Positions 1 to 11,320 are shown, numbered from the stretch's first letter. The stretch is DNA of 64,000 nt from Paracoccus tegillarcae (GCF_002847305.1 NZ_CP025408.1:2997001-3061000), one strand, 5' to 3'. Notes: generated from the letters alone by a model not told the origin. Numbers and translations are program-made.

Positions 1-577
1 GCTCGGCAAAACCCTTGGTCATGTAATACATCGGACCGCCAGAGACCGTGCCGTCCTCGTATTCGTTGCGATACTTAACGCCCAGCGTACATTCGGTGAA
101 TTTCGTTGCCATGCCCAGCAGGCCGCACATGATCATCCAGAATGTGGCACCCGGGCCGCCAATGCTGACGGCAACTGCCACACCGGCGATGTTTCCCAGA
201 CCGACCGTGCCCGACAATGCGGTGGCCAGCGCCTGAAAATGGCTGACTTCGCCGGCGTCATTCGGGTCGGAATAGTCACCTTTGACCAGTGCGATCGAAT
301 GCGGGAAGGCCTTGAACTGGATAAAGCCGAAATAGGAGGTAAAGATCGTCGCCGCGACAACCAGCCAGCCGACGATCCAGGGGAAACTGGTGCCTGGGAA
401 ATTCGAGAAGATCAGGCTGACGAACCAGCCCGTCGAACTGGCGAAGGCGTCGTTAACGGTTTGGTCCAGGCCACCTGCAGCCTCTGCCTCTTGGGCGAGA
501 ACGGCGCCGGTCGACAGCGCGACCATGGCCAGAGCGGCGGCCGGTATCAGTGCCGCTTTGCGGATCGGATATGTCAT
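1..577 (-). CDS. Sodium/alanine-type amino-acid carrier (AGCS family), N-terminal part
   Basis: First 192 residues of an inner-membrane carrier of the alanine/glycine:cation symporter family, which takes up a small neutral amino acid with Na+. The gene leaves the window on the left, so its C-terminal half is not visible. Residues 1-28 resemble a cleavable signal (ending AVLAQE). The family block follows at about residues 115-185: [19 protein letters not shown], then [17 protein letters not shown] and [11 protein letters not shown], ending GGPMYYM. The start is supported by AAGGAGGG five bases upstream. It lies 24 bases behind uspA on the same strand, so the two are probably co-transcribed. 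The exact substrate cannot be read from this half. Confidence 0.9.
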   Translation of the reverse strand, partial: MTYPIRKAALIPAAALAMVALSTGAVLAQEAEAAGGLDQTVNDAFASSTGWFVSLIFSNFPGTSFPWIVGWLVVAATIFTSYFGFIQFKAFPHSIALVKGDYSDPNDAGEVSHFQALATALSGTVGLGNIAGVAVAVSIGGPGATFWMIMCGLLGMATKFTECTLGVKYRNEYEDGTVSGGPMYYMTKGFAE

Positions 578-601
578 GTTGTCCCTCCTTGCGGGCTGCG
601 T

Positions 602-1036
602 TTATGGCACGATGGTCACAGGGGCGGGTGCCATCTGTGCCAATGTTCCTGCTGTCGATCCGAACAGACGCGAGCTCATGCCCGACTGGCCCTGCCGCCC
701 GATGACGATCTGCGTCGCGCTGTGATCGGTGGCGATCTTGCACAGGGTTTCCGCAATATGGCCGTATTTCATCTCTGATTCGACCGTCAGCCCGCTGGTA
801 TCCAGAGCCGTCAGGGCGGGCGTAATGACCGCCTCTTCCGCGCGCTTCAGTTCTTCCGTGCGGCGCTTGTGACGTTCTTCCAGCTCTGTGGGGGTAAGGA
901 AGGAATAGGGCGACCACTCCAGCACATGCGCGACCACGAGCGTTGCGCCGCTGGTCTTGGCCTTGTCGGCGGCAAAGGCCAACGCTCGTTTGGAACTCGC
1001 ACTGCCGTCGTATCCGACGACTATTTTTTCAACCAT
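602..1036 (-). CDS. Universal stress protein (UspA family)
   Basis: A 144-residue single Usp domain, a cytoplasmic stress-linked protein that usually dimerises and may bind ATP. The N-terminus VEKIVVGYDGSASSKRAL is the first beta strand and loop. The C-terminal IVIGRQGQSGMSSRLFGSTA fits the G-2x-G-9x-G-S/T ATP-binding signature, followed by the strand APVTIVP. Its length is normal. AGAGGAAAAAC precedes the ATG. It is divergent from leuA and lies directly upstream of the AGCS carrier gene, a pairing that suggests stress-linked control of the transporter, which is inference. Confidence 0.92.
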   Translation of the reverse strand: MVEKIVVGYDGSASSKRALAFAADKAKTSGATLVVAHVLEWSPYSFLTPTELEERHKRRTEELKRAEEAVITPALTALDTSGLTVESEMKYGHIAETLCKIATDHSATQIVIGRQGQSGMSSRLFGSTAGTLAQMAPAPVTIVP

Positions 1037-1303
1037 GTTTTTCCTCTTTCTGTTGTTGGTCGATTGGCGTTTTTGCCCTTAGTTGATTGTTTTATGACGA
1101 TTGCACTGTAACACGGGTTTGTGAATTGCCTAGTAACCATGCAATTGGCCGATTTTCTTCGTTGCCATCCGGCTGGGCGGTTCCGCGCAAAGACAGGCAA
1201 TGCGATTTTCCCCTTTTCAATTCTGTGCGCTGCGGCCATAGTCCGGGCCATGACACGGACGCGACATATCGCCTCGGCCCCGCATGCGCTTTCCGGCGCG
1301 CCC

Positions 1304-1348
1304 ATGGCCGTGCACCTCCGCGGTCTATTGCTTCTTACGCTGCGCTGA
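1304..1348 (+). CDS. Leucine-rich leader peptide upstream of leuA (14 aa)
   Basis: A short ORF reading MAVHLRGLLLLTLR that ends 74 bases before the leuA start. Six of 14 residues are leucine, four in a row, and they are coded by CTC, CTA, TTG, CTT, CTT and CTG. CTA, TTG and CTT are poorly used in the neighbouring GC-rich genes, where CTG dominates. This is the classic design of an attenuator leader peptide that senses charged tRNA-Leu. There is no strong Shine-Dalgarno sequence before this ATG. An in-frame ATG at 1249 would give a 32-residue version. Function is inferred from position and composition. Confidence 0.6.
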   Translation: MAVHLRGLLLLTLR

Positions 1349-1386
1349 GCGGGTCCCGCCGGGCCACCGCTCTTGCCTGCGCAGCG
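1338..1386 (+). promoter_or_regulatory. Probable leuA attenuator structure
   Basis: Nested inverted repeats overlap the end of the leucine leader ORF. The outer stem is CGCTGCGC (1338-1345) with GCGCAGCG (1379-1386). The inner stem is GAGCGG (1347-1352) with CCGCTC (1367-1372), with a further CCC/GGG inside. A ribosome stalled on the Leu codons would cover the left arm of the outer stem, so translation of the leader could decide which stem forms. No U-tract follows, so the mechanism may not be simple intrinsic termination. Confidence 0.5.
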
Positions 1387-1422
1387 CCCGGCACATCCCA
1401 TCAAGCCAAGGAAGCAGCAGCA

Positions 1423-2985
1423 ATGACCGATACAAATTACGTCAAGATTTTCGACACCACCCTGCGTGACGGTGAACAATCGCCCGGCGCGACCATGTCA
1501 CATGCCGAAAAGCTGGAAATCGCCGCCATGCTGGACGACATGGGCGTCGACATCATCGAGGCGGGTTTCCCCATCGCCTCCGAGGGTGATTTCGCCGCCG
1601 TCAGCGAGATTGCGCGACAGGCCAAGACCAGCACCATCTGCGGGCTGGCGCGCGCGCAACTGCCCGATATCGACCGCTGCTGGGAGGCGGTGAAACATGC
1701 CCGCCGCCCGCGCATCCACACCTTTATCGGCACCTCGCCGCTGCACCGGGCCATCCCCAATCTGGACATGGACCAGATGGCAGAGCGGATCGAGCAGACC
1801 GTGACCCATGCCCGCAACCTTTGCGAGGACGTGCAATGGTCGCCGATGGATGCCACAAGAACCGAGCATGACTACCTGTGCCGGGTTGTCGAGATCGCGA
1901 TCCGATGTGGTGCCACCACCATCAATATCCCCGACACGGTGGGCTATACCGCCCCGCGCGAAAGCGCCGATCTGATCCGGATGCTGCTGGAACGCGTGCC
2001 GGGCGCCGATACGGTCACCTTCTCGACCCATTGCCATAACGATCTGGGCATGGCGACGGCCAACAGCCTGGCGGCAGTCGAGGCGGGTGCCCGCCAGATC
2101 GAATGCACCATCAACGGTCTGGGCGAGCGCGCCGGCAATACCGCACTGGAAGAGGTCGTGATGGCAATGCGCGTGCGTCACGACATCATGCCCTTTGACA
2201 CCGGGCTGGACACGACCAAGATCATGGGCCTGTCGCGGCGCGTGGCGCAGGTATCTGGCTTTCCTGTCCAGTTCAACAAGGCCGTCGTCGGCAAGAACGC
2301 GTTTCTGCACGAATCCGGTATCCATCAGGATGGCGTGCTGAAAAACGTCGAAACCTTCGAGATCATGAAGCCCGCCGATATCGGCCTGAACGAAGCCAAT
2401 ATCGCCATGGGCAAGCATTCGGGCCGCGCCGCGCTGCGCGCCAAGCTGGCCGATCTGGGCTACGAGGTGGGCGACAACCAGCTCAAGGATGTGTTCGTTC
2501 GTTTCAAGGCGCTGGCCGACCGCAAGAAAGAGATCTTTGACGAAGACCTGATCGCGCTGATGCAGGACAGCGCCGCCAATACCGGCGAAGATCATCTGCA
2601 GGTCAAGCATCTGCGTGTCGTGTGCGGCAGCGACGGACAAGAGGCCGATCTGACCATGACGGTTGATGGTGTGGAAAAGACCGTTCACGCCACAGGCGAC
2701 GGACCCGTCGATGCCTGTTTCAATGCGGTCAAGCAGATCTTTCCGCATAATGCGCGGCTGCAACTGTATCAGGTTCATGCCGTGACCGAAGGCACCGATG
2801 CGCAGGCCACGGTCTCTGTTCGGATGGAAGAGGACGGCCGCATCGTGAACGGTCAGTCGGCGGATACGGATACGATCCTGGCGTCGGTCAAAGCCTATGT
2901 CGGTGCGCTGAACCACCTGATCATGCGTCGCGAACAGATGGGCAAGGACGGCGATTCCAAGCAGATCAGCATGTATTCGCACTGA
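1423..2985 (+). CDS. leuA: 2-isopropylmalate synthase
   Basis: A 520-residue enzyme that condenses acetyl-CoA with 2-oxoisovalerate, the first committed step of leucine synthesis. The N-terminus VKIFDTTLRDGEQSPGATM is the HMGL-like TIM-barrel signature with the metal-binding Asp. STHCHNDLGMATANSLAAVEAGA is split here as the HCHND metal site near residue 205 and the following helix. HESGIHQDGVLKN is the linker motif, and the C-terminal third is the leucine-binding regulatory domain. The ATG at 1423 follows AAGGA and gives the usual family length. In-frame codons further upstream belong to the leader region. It makes one pathway with ilvB/ilvH at 26 kb. Confidence 0.97.
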   Translation: MTDTNYVKIFDTTLRDGEQSPGATMSHAEKLEIAAMLDDMGVDIIEAGFPIASEGDFAAVSEIARQAKTSTICGLARAQLPDIDRCWEAVKHARRPRIHTFIGTSPLHRAIPNLDMDQMAERIEQTVTHARNLCEDVQWSPMDATRTEHDYLCRVVEIAIRCGATTINIPDTVGYTAPRESADLIRMLLERVPGADTVTFSTHCHNDLGMATANSLAAVEAGARQIECTINGLGERAGNTALEEVVMAMRVRHDIMPFDTGLDTTKIMGLSRRVAQVSGFPVQFNKAVVGKNAFLHESGIHQDGVLKNVETFEIMKPADIGLNEANIAMGKHSGRAALRAKLADLGYEVGDNQLKDVFVRFKALADRKKEIFDEDLIALMQDSAANTGEDHLQVKHLRVVCGSDGQEADLTMTVDGVEKTVHATGDGPVDACFNAVKQIFPHNARLQLYQVHAVTEGTDAQATVSVRMEEDGRIVNGQSADTDTILASVKAYVGALNHLIMRREQMGKDGDSKQISMYSH

Positions 2986-5067
<2,082 letters not shown>

Positions 5068-5090
5068 TACCGTCCGTGCAGAGGCCCTGA

Positions 5091-6029
5091 ATGGCACGCA
5101 AGGGACATGATTTCGCCACCCCCGTCAGGCGCGTTCTGATCGCGCTTCTGGCGCTGATCCTGATTGCGCTGTTCCTGTTCTGGCGCATCGACAGCCCGCG
5201 GGCCGAACGCATGCGCACCCAGATGATCGACCGTTTCGTGCCCAGCTTTGAATGGGCGCTCGTGCCTGTGACCAAGGTCAGTCAGATGGTCGCCGGGTTT
5301 CAGTCATACGCCAGACTATACGAACAAAATCAGGAACTTCGCCGCGAATTGCAGAAAATGCCAGCCTGGCGCGAGGCTGCGGTTCAGCTGCGGCAGGAAA
5401 ACGACAAGCTGCTGGCGTTGAACAAGGTCCGCATCGACCCGGCGCTGACCTCTGTGACCGGCATGGTGCTGACCGACAGCGGCAGCGCGTTTCGCCAGTC
5501 GGTGCTGCTGAATGTCGGGCAGCGCGACGGCATCGTCGATGGCTGGGCGACCATGGACGGGCTGGGGCTGGTGGGCCGCATCGCGGGCGTTGGTTACCAG
5601 ACCAGCCGGGTTGTGCTGCTGACTGATCCCTCGTCGCGCGTGCCGGTGACAATTCTGCCGTTGGGTCGGCGGGCCCTGCTGACGGGCGACAATACGCCGC
5701 TGCCGGTCATGGATTTCATCGAGGGCAATGAGGGCATTCGCCCGGGCGAACGGGTGGTAACCTCGGGCGATGGCGGGGTCTTTCCCGCCGGGCTTCTGGT
5801 CGGCCATGTGGTCGAAGCCAGCGATGGCCGCCTCAGGCTGTGGATGGCGGCCGATTACGACCGACTGGAATTCCTGCGTGTGCTGCGCTCGCATCCGGCC
5901 GAGGCGCTGGATGATACAGGGGCGCTGATCCCGCCGGGCGATGCCGGCTTTATCGGTCCGATGCTTCCTGAAAACCCGGTGGACCCCGATGCCACACAGG
6001 GCTTGATCGGGGCGGCCAACGATGGTTGA
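5091..6029 (+). CDS. mreC: Rod-shape-determining protein MreC
   Basis: A 312-residue periplasmic scaffold of the elongasome. One membrane helix (about residues 13-29, VLIALLALILIALFLFW) is followed by a coiled-coil stretch (residues 60-105, LYEQNQELRRELQKM) and the beta-barrel domain with SGSAFRQSVLLNVGQRDG and DPSSRVPVTILP. It starts 23 bases after mreB and overlaps mreD by eight bases, which suggests translational coupling. Confidence 0.95.
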   Translation: MARKGHDFATPVRRVLIALLALILIALFLFWRIDSPRAERMRTQMIDRFVPSFEWALVPVTKVSQMVAGFQSYARLYEQNQELRRELQKMPAWREAAVQLRQENDKLLALNKVRIDPALTSVTGMVLTDSGSAFRQSVLLNVGQRDGIVDGWATMDGLGLVGRIAGVGYQTSRVVLLTDPSSRVPVTILPLGRRALLTGDNTPLPVMDFIEGNEGIRPGERVVTSGDGGVFPAGLLVGHVVEASDGRLRLWMAADYDRLEFLRVLRSHPAEALDDTGALIPPGDAGFIGPMLPENPVDPDATQGLIGAANDG

Positions 6030-6558
6030 GGCGCGCACCCGCGACCTGCTGCGCGGCGCGGCGCTGTTCACGGCCTGCTTTCTGGCGATCCTGTTCCTGC
6101 GTATCTTGCCGCTGAACGCCGCCTTTATCGGATGGCCCGGCCCTGACCTGGGCCTGTGCCTGACCTTTGCCTGGGTCCTGCGCCGGCCCGATCTGCTGCC
6201 CGCGCCGATGATCGGGCTGCTGTTCCTGCTCGAAGATATCATGCTTTACCGTCCGATCGGGCTGTGGGCGGCGTTTGTCCTTGCCGGCTCCGAGGCCGCA
6301 CGTCTGCGCGAGGCCCGTTGGCGCGAACAGCCTTTCATGATTGAATGGCTGCGCGTGGCTTTGCTGATCGGTGCGATGGTGCTGGGCTACCGGGTCGTGC
6401 AGATCCTGTTTCTGCTGCCGGTGCCGGCTTTGGGGCAGGTGATCCTGCAATATATCGCAACGGTCGCAAGCTATCCTGTCGTCGTCTGGGCCGCGCGCTG
6501 GTTGATCGGGCTGCGTCGGGTCACGCAGACCGAGGTCGAAATGATGAGATACCGTTAG
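6022..6558 (+). CDS. mreD: Rod-shape-determining membrane protein MreD
   Basis: A 178-residue polytopic inner-membrane protein that links MreC to the elongasome. It has four to five hydrophobic segments, the first at residues 13-30 (LFTACFLAILFLRILPL), with a central LLFLLEDIMLYRPIGLWA. Sequence conservation in this family is low, so the call rests on size, hydrophobicity and its position between mreC and mrdA, where MreD is normally found. Its ATG lies inside the end of mreC. Confidence 0.88.
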   Translation: MVEARTRDLLRGAALFTACFLAILFLRILPLNAAFIGWPGPDLGLCLTFAWVLRRPDLLPAPMIGLLFLLEDIMLYRPIGLWAAFVLAGSEAARLREARWREQPFMIEWLRVALLIGAMVLGYRVVQILFLLPVPALGQVILQYIATVASYPVVVWAARWLIGLRRVTQTEVEMMRYR

Positions 6559-6570
6559 GGGCGGCAAAAG

Positions 6571-8520
6571 ATGCGCAAATCGCCAGCCGAAATACTGGAA
6601 AGCACCAGATTGATTGGCCGAAGGGGGCTGATGCTGGGCGGCATTCAACTGTCTGTCGTGGCCGCCCTGGGTCTGCGCATGCGCAGCATGCAGTTGGATC
6701 ATGCTGACGAGTATCGGCTGCTCAGCGATGGCAACTCGGTCAAGATCCGGCTGATCCCGCCCGCACGCGGGTTGATCCACGATCGCAACGGGCTGATCCT
6801 CGCCGCGAATGAGCAGAATTACCGGGTGACGCTGACCCGCGAGGATGCGGGCGGCGATGTCGCGCCTGTTCTGCGCCGGCTGTCGCGGCTGATCCCGATG
6901 ACACCCGAACGGATCGACGAGTTGATGGAGGAATTCGGCAAGCGCAGCGCCATCACGCCGATCATTCTGGCCGACCGGCTCAGCTGGCAGCAGTTTTCCT
7001 CGATCGCCGTGAATGCCCCCTCATTGCCCGGTGTCGCGCCCGAGGCCGGTCTGTCGCGGATCTATCCGCGCGCGGGCGATCTGGCGCATGTCATGGGCTA
7101 TGTGGGGCCGGTCTCTGATTATGACCTGTCCAAGATAGAGGACCCCGATCCCGTGCTGATGCTGCCCGAATTCCAACTGGGCAAGGTCGGCGTCGAGGCC
7201 AAGATGGAACAGCCCCTGCGCGGCAAGGCCGGTTCGCGGCGGGTCGAGGTCAACAGTGCTGGTCGCGAGATGCGAGAGCTGGGCCGCCAAGAGGGCCAGC
7301 AGGGCGCGACCGTTCAACTGACCGTCGATGCCCGCTTGCAGAACTATGCCGCGCAACGCCTGGGCGAGGAAAGCGCGGCGGCTGTGGTCATGGACGTGCA
7401 GACGGGCGATATCCTGGCGATTTCGTCGTCGCCTGTTTTCGACCCCAACAAATTCGTGCGCGGCATTTCTGGGCCCGATTATCGCGCGCTGATGGAACAT
7501 GACCATCGCCCGCTGGCCGACAAGACCGTGCAGGGCGTCTATCCGCCGGGTTCCACCTTCAAGATGGTCACACTGCTGGCTGGTTTGGATTCGGGCATCA
7601 TCAACGGTGGCTGGGGCGCCTATTGCCCAGGCTATACCGAGTTGGGAACGCGCAGATTCCACTGCTGGCGGCGCGGCGGGCATGGCTATATCAACCCGCT
7701 GGCCAGCCTAGAACAAAGCTGCGACGTCTTCTATTACGAACTGGCTCAGCGCGTGGGCATCGACCGGATCGCCGCGATGGCGCGCAAGCTGGGCATCGGC
7801 GTTCGCCATGATCTGCCCATGTCGGCAGTGGCCGAGGGTATCGCGCCCGACCGGGACTGGAAGATGGCGCGCTATGATCAAAGCTGGATGATCGGCGACA
7901 GTCTGAACGCGAGTATCGGGCAGGGTTATGTGCTGGCATCGCCCCTGCAATTGGCGGTGATGACCGCGCGTGTCGCCACGGGCCGCAGCGTAGCGCCGCG
8001 GCTGATCCGCGCCATCGACAACGTCGCTCAACCGCAGCCGGAAGCCGAAGATCTGGGCATAGACCCGGCACATCTGTCGCTGGCCCAGCGCGGCATGGAG
8101 GCGGTGATGAACTCCAATCGCGGCACCGCCATGCGATCGCGCATCATCACGCCAGAATGGCGCATGGCGGGCAAGACCGGAACCAGCCAGGTGCGCAACA
8201 TCACCGCGGCCGAGCGTGCGCGCGGCGTCGTCAGCAATGATCAACTGCCCTGGAACCGCCGCGACCATGCGCTGTTCGTCGGTTACGCGCCGTTTGATGC
8301 GCCGCGCTATGCTGTTTCGGTCGTGGTGGAACATGGCGGCGGCGGATCTGCCGCGGCGGCCCCTGTTGCCCGTGATATCCTGCTTTTCGCACTGGCGGGC
8401 GGATTGCCGCCCCTGTCGTCGGTGCCCGATGGCGAGCGTGCGGCGATGCAGGCCCGCAATGAGGCGATGACGCTTTATGACCCCGAGGCGCGGCCCGCCT
8501 CTGGCAGTACGCGGGCATAA
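6571..8520 (+). CDS. mrdA: Penicillin-binding protein 2 (peptidoglycan transpeptidase)
   Basis: A 649-residue transpeptidase that cross-links side-wall peptidoglycan together with RodA. An N-terminal signal-anchor is at about residues 18-35. The pedestal domain begins with RGLIHDRNGLILAANE. The transpeptidase motifs are all present: the SxxK box GSTFKM with the catalytic Ser at residue 328, the SxN box DSLNASIGQG near 445, and AGKTGTSQ near 535. GGGGSAAAAPVARDIL is the usual C-terminal helix. GGGGCGG lies before the ATG. It is 12 bases after mreD and 9 before rodA. Confidence 0.96.
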   Translation: MRKSPAEILESTRLIGRRGLMLGGIQLSVVAALGLRMRSMQLDHADEYRLLSDGNSVKIRLIPPARGLIHDRNGLILAANEQNYRVTLTREDAGGDVAPVLRRLSRLIPMTPERIDELMEEFGKRSAITPIILADRLSWQQFSSIAVNAPSLPGVAPEAGLSRIYPRAGDLAHVMGYVGPVSDYDLSKIEDPDPVLMLPEFQLGKVGVEAKMEQPLRGKAGSRRVEVNSAGREMRELGRQEGQQGATVQLTVDARLQNYAAQRLGEESAAAVVMDVQTGDILAISSSPVFDPNKFVRGISGPDYRALMEHDHRPLADKTVQGVYPPGSTFKMVTLLAGLDSGIINGGWGAYCPGYTELGTRRFHCWRRGGHGYINPLASLEQSCDVFYYELAQRVGIDRIAAMARKLGIGVRHDLPMSAVAEGIAPDRDWKMARYDQSWMIGDSLNASIGQGYVLASPLQLAVMTARVATGRSVAPRLIRAIDNVAQPQPEAEDLGIDPAHLSLAQRGMEAVMNSNRGTAMRSRIITPEWRMAGKTGTSQVRNITAAERARGVVSNDQLPWNRRDHALFVGYAPFDAPRYAVSVVVEHGGGGSAAAAPVARDILLFALAGGLPPLSSVPDGERAAMQARNEAMTLYDPEARPASGSTRA

Positions 8521-8529
8521 GGGACGCCG

Positions 8530-9669
8530 ATGGCTTATCTGGACTATAAGGTCACGCATACGCCGACGGGGTTGCGCAAGATCCTCTATCTCAACTGGCC
8601 GCTGGTCTTTCTGCTGGCGGCCGTCGCCGCGGTCGGCTTTCTGATGCTGTACTCGGTCGCAGGCGGCAACCCCGATACCTGGGCGCGCCCCCAGATGGAG
8701 CGTTTCGCGATCGGCATGGTCGCCATGATCGCGCTTGCCTTTGTGCCGATCTGGTTCTGGCGCGGCATTTCTGTGTTCGCCTATATCGCCTGTCTGCTGC
8801 TGCTGGTCGCGGTCGAGTTCTTTGGCGATGTCGGCATGGGCGCGCAGCGCTGGATCGAGATCGGTCCCTTGCGACTGCAACCCTCCGAGATGACAAAATT
8901 CGCCCTGGTGCTGATACTCGCGGCCTATTACGACTGGCTGGATATCGAAAAGACATCTCGTATTCAATGGGTTATCGTTCCATTGGCGCTGATCCTGCTT
9001 CCCACATTTCTGGTCCTTACGCAGCCCGATCTTGGCACGGCGATCCTGTTGGTCGCCGGCGGCGGGATCGTGATGTTCGCAGCCGGGGTGTCGCTGTGGT
9101 ATTTCGCGGGCGTCATCGCGGCTGTTGGCGGGCTGGTCTTTGCGGTGCTGGAAAGCCGCGGGACCGACTGGCAATTGCTGAAGGATTATCAGTATCGCCG
9201 CATCGACACATTTCTTGATCCGGCCTCGGACCCGCTAGGGGCCGGCTACAACATCACGCAGGCGCAGATCGCGCTTGGTTCGGGCGGATGGTCGGGCAGG
9301 GGCTTCATGCAGGGCACGCAGTCGCGCCTGAACTTTCTGCCCGAAAAGCATACCGACTTCATCTTTACTGTCCTGGCCGAGGAATTCGGCTTTGTCGGTG
9401 CCTTCTCTCTGCTGCTGCTTTACGCGCTGATCATCGGCTTTTGCCTGTATTCGGCGCTGACCAACCGGGATCGCTTTGCCAGCCTGCTGACAATCGGCGT
9501 TGCCGGTGCCTTCTTTCTGTATTTTGCCGTGAACATGGCCATGGTCATGGGGCTGATGCCAGTGGTCGGGGTGCCGCTGCCGATGGTCAGCTATGGCGGC
9601 ACCGCGATGATGATCCTGTTGATGGCCTTCGGAATGGTTCAATCAGCGCATGTCCACAGGCCGAGGTAG
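8530..9669 (+). CDS. rodA: Peptidoglycan glycosyltransferase RodA (SEDS family)
   Basis: A 379-residue polytopic SEDS protein that polymerises lipid II strands for side-wall growth and pairs with PBP2. About ten membrane segments are visible. Hallmarks are GAQRWIEIGPLRLQPSEMTK near residue 115, GSGGWSGRGFMQGTQSRLNF near 255, PEKHTDFIFTVLAEEFGFVG near 275 and GVPLPMVSYGG near 350. It is the last morphogenesis gene of the cluster. The 2-hydroxyacid dehydrogenase gene starts six bases after it. Confidence 0.96.
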   Translation: MAYLDYKVTHTPTGLRKILYLNWPLVFLLAAVAAVGFLMLYSVAGGNPDTWARPQMERFAIGMVAMIALAFVPIWFWRGISVFAYIACLLLLVAVEFFGDVGMGAQRWIEIGPLRLQPSEMTKFALVLILAAYYDWLDIEKTSRIQWVIVPLALILLPTFLVLTQPDLGTAILLVAGGGIVMFAAGVSLWYFAGVIAAVGGLVFAVLESRGTDWQLLKDYQYRRIDTFLDPASDPLGAGYNITQAQIALGSGGWSGRGFMQGTQSRLNFLPEKHTDFIFTVLAEEFGFVGAFSLLLLYALIIGFCLYSALTNRDRFASLLTIGVAGAFFLYFAVNMAMVMGLMPVVGVPLPMVSYGGTAMMILLMAFGMVQSAHVHRPR

Positions 9670-9675
9670 CACGCG

Positions 9676-10584
9676 ATGAAGGTTCTTTTTGCCGCGCCAG
9701 AGGCGCAATGGGCGGAATGGTCCGCCGCCATTGCGGAAACTTGCCCAGAGGCCCAGTTGCACCGGGACGGAGATCCGGCCAGCTTTGATGCCATCATTTA
9801 TGCGCCCGGCGGCGAGATCGAGGATCTGTCGCCCTATCGCAACGCGCGCCTTGTCCAAAGTCTGTGGGCAGGGGTCGAGCGGATCGTCACCAATCCAACC
9901 CTGACGCAGCCGCTGGCGCGTATGGTCGATCCCGGCCTGACCGAAAGCATGACCGAGTATTGCACCGGCTGGGCGATGCGGGCGCATCTGGGCATGGATC
10001 GCTATGCGCAGGATGGTGATTGGCGAAACGATCTGATTCCACCTCTGGCGCGCGACCGGCGCGTCACCGTGCTGGGCATGGGCGCGTTGGGCGGTGCCAC
10101 GGCGCAGATGCTTGCCGGGATTGGCTTCGATGTCGCAGGATACAGTCCTTCGGGTCGTGGTCCTGAGGGCATCCAGATCTTTCGCGCCGGTGAATTGCCG
10201 CAGGCGCTGGCGCGCGCCGAGATCCTGATCACCCTTCTGCCCGATACGGCCGAGACGACGAACCTGCTGGATGCGGATAATCTTGCGCGGCTGCCCAAGG
10301 GTGCCACGATCATAAACCCCGGGCGTGGCAAAGTGATCGACGACGATGGGCTGCTGGCCGCGCTGGATCAGGGGCATATCGCCCATGCGGTCCTGGACGT
10401 ATTCCGGACCGAGCCACTGCCCGGCGATCACCCGTTCTGGGCGCATCCTGGCATCACCGTCACGCCGCATATTGCCGCCGCGACCCGGGCGGAGACCGCT
10501 GCGGTTCTGGTCGCCGAAAATCTGCGCCGCGCGATGTCGGGTCGGCCGATCCTGCATCTGGTCGACAGGACCAGGGGCTATTAG
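9676..10584 (+). CDS. Glyoxylate/hydroxypyruvate reductase-type D-2-hydroxyacid dehydrogenase
   Basis: A 302-residue NAD(P)H-dependent reductase resembling GhrA, which reduces glyoxylate or hydroxypyruvate. The Rossmann motif VLGMGALGGATAQML begins near residue 133, with SPSGR at the cofactor-selecting strand, which favours NADPH. The catalytic set is visible as NPGRGKVIDDDG (Arg), DVFRTEPLP (Glu) and TPHIAAAT (His). It lies six bases behind rodA, so it is probably transcribed with the cell-shape operon although no link to cell-wall synthesis is known. It converges with the DUF2062 gene. Confidence 0.88.
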   Translation: MKVLFAAPEAQWAEWSAAIAETCPEAQLHRDGDPASFDAIIYAPGGEIEDLSPYRNARLVQSLWAGVERIVTNPTLTQPLARMVDPGLTESMTEYCTGWAMRAHLGMDRYAQDGDWRNDLIPPLARDRRVTVLGMGALGGATAQMLAGIGFDVAGYSPSGRGPEGIQIFRAGELPQALARAEILITLLPDTAETTNLLDADNLARLPKGATIINPGRGKVIDDDGLLAALDQGHIAHAVLDVFRTEPLPGDHPFWAHPGITVTPHIAAATRAETAAVLVAENLRRAMSGRPILHLVDRTRGY

Positions 10585-10599
10585 ATCAATCGGGCTGGT

Positions 10600-11274
10600 C
10601 TAGCTGTTCCGCTTGCGATCCGGGGCAGTTGCCGGCGGTTTGAGCTCGCCTTGTCGCGCCTGGATCTGGCGCAGCTTGGCGATCCGATCTTCCATCTTTT
10701 TCACACGCCGTTTGTGATAGGCGCGGATCACAGGCACGGTCAGGTAATGGCAGGCGGCGCCGATGATGGTTCCCCAGATGAGGCCGCCGATCATATACGG
10801 CCAGAATATCTGCTGAAAGAAGTCGGCCAGATGCCCCCAATGCGCGTCACGCGGGCCAAAGGGGGCAAGGATATTGTTCCACAACTCCTCGCTGGCGCGC
10901 GAGAACTCGCCAAAGATCATCTGCGGCCCCAGATCGCCGTGCAGTCCCAGGATGAAGCGGCCCGTCGTCAGGCAAAGCACGGCAACAAAGGGCACCGTGA
11001 CCGGATTGATCGCAAAGGTTGCCAGCAGAGCTGCCAGCACATTGCCGCCGATCAGCCAGGCCATCGCTGCCGCACACAGGAAATGAAATCCGAAAAGGGG
11101 TGTAAACGACACCCCAACGCCGGCGGCCACGCCACGTGCGATGCGGTGCGGATGGTCGGGCAGGCGGCGCACCCGATGCAAGACATAGGTTCCCGCACGG
11201 CGCCAGCCGCCGCGGGGATAGATCATGTCGCTGGCGATCTGCCCGTAACTGCGCGGTGTGCGGCGTTTGAACAA
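10600..11274 (-). CDS. DUF2062 membrane protein
   Basis: A 224-residue protein with two to three hydrophobic segments. The DUF2062 core is RIARGVAAGVGVSFTPLFGF, followed by AMAWLIGGNVLAALLATFAINPVTVPF, where the NP near residue 110 is typical. The C-terminal 40 residues are basic and charged, likely cytoplasmic. The biochemical role of the family is unknown. It is the last gene after folK-rpoZ-rsh on this strand, 46 bases behind rsh. Confidence 0.85.
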   Translation of the reverse strand: MFKRRTPRSYGQIASDMIYPRGGWRRAGTYVLHRVRRLPDHPHRIARGVAAGVGVSFTPLFGFHFLCAAAMAWLIGGNVLAALLATFAINPVTVPFVAVLCLTTGRFILGLHGDLGPQMIFGEFSRASEELWNNILAPFGPRDAHWGHLADFFQQIFWPYMIGGLIWGTIIGAACHYLTVPVIRAYHKRRVKKMEDRIAKLRQIQARQGELKPPATAPDRKRNS

Positions 11275-11320
11275 GGCTGGCTCTCTTGACTGCTCTGGGC
11301 GATCAACGCCTGTGCGTGAC

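Noticed and set aside
1498..2985. Long open frame antisense to leuA
   Set aside because: It continues the decayed glycosyltransferase frame but its sequence here is the complement of a strongly conserved enzyme with no family match, as expected in a GC-rich genome.
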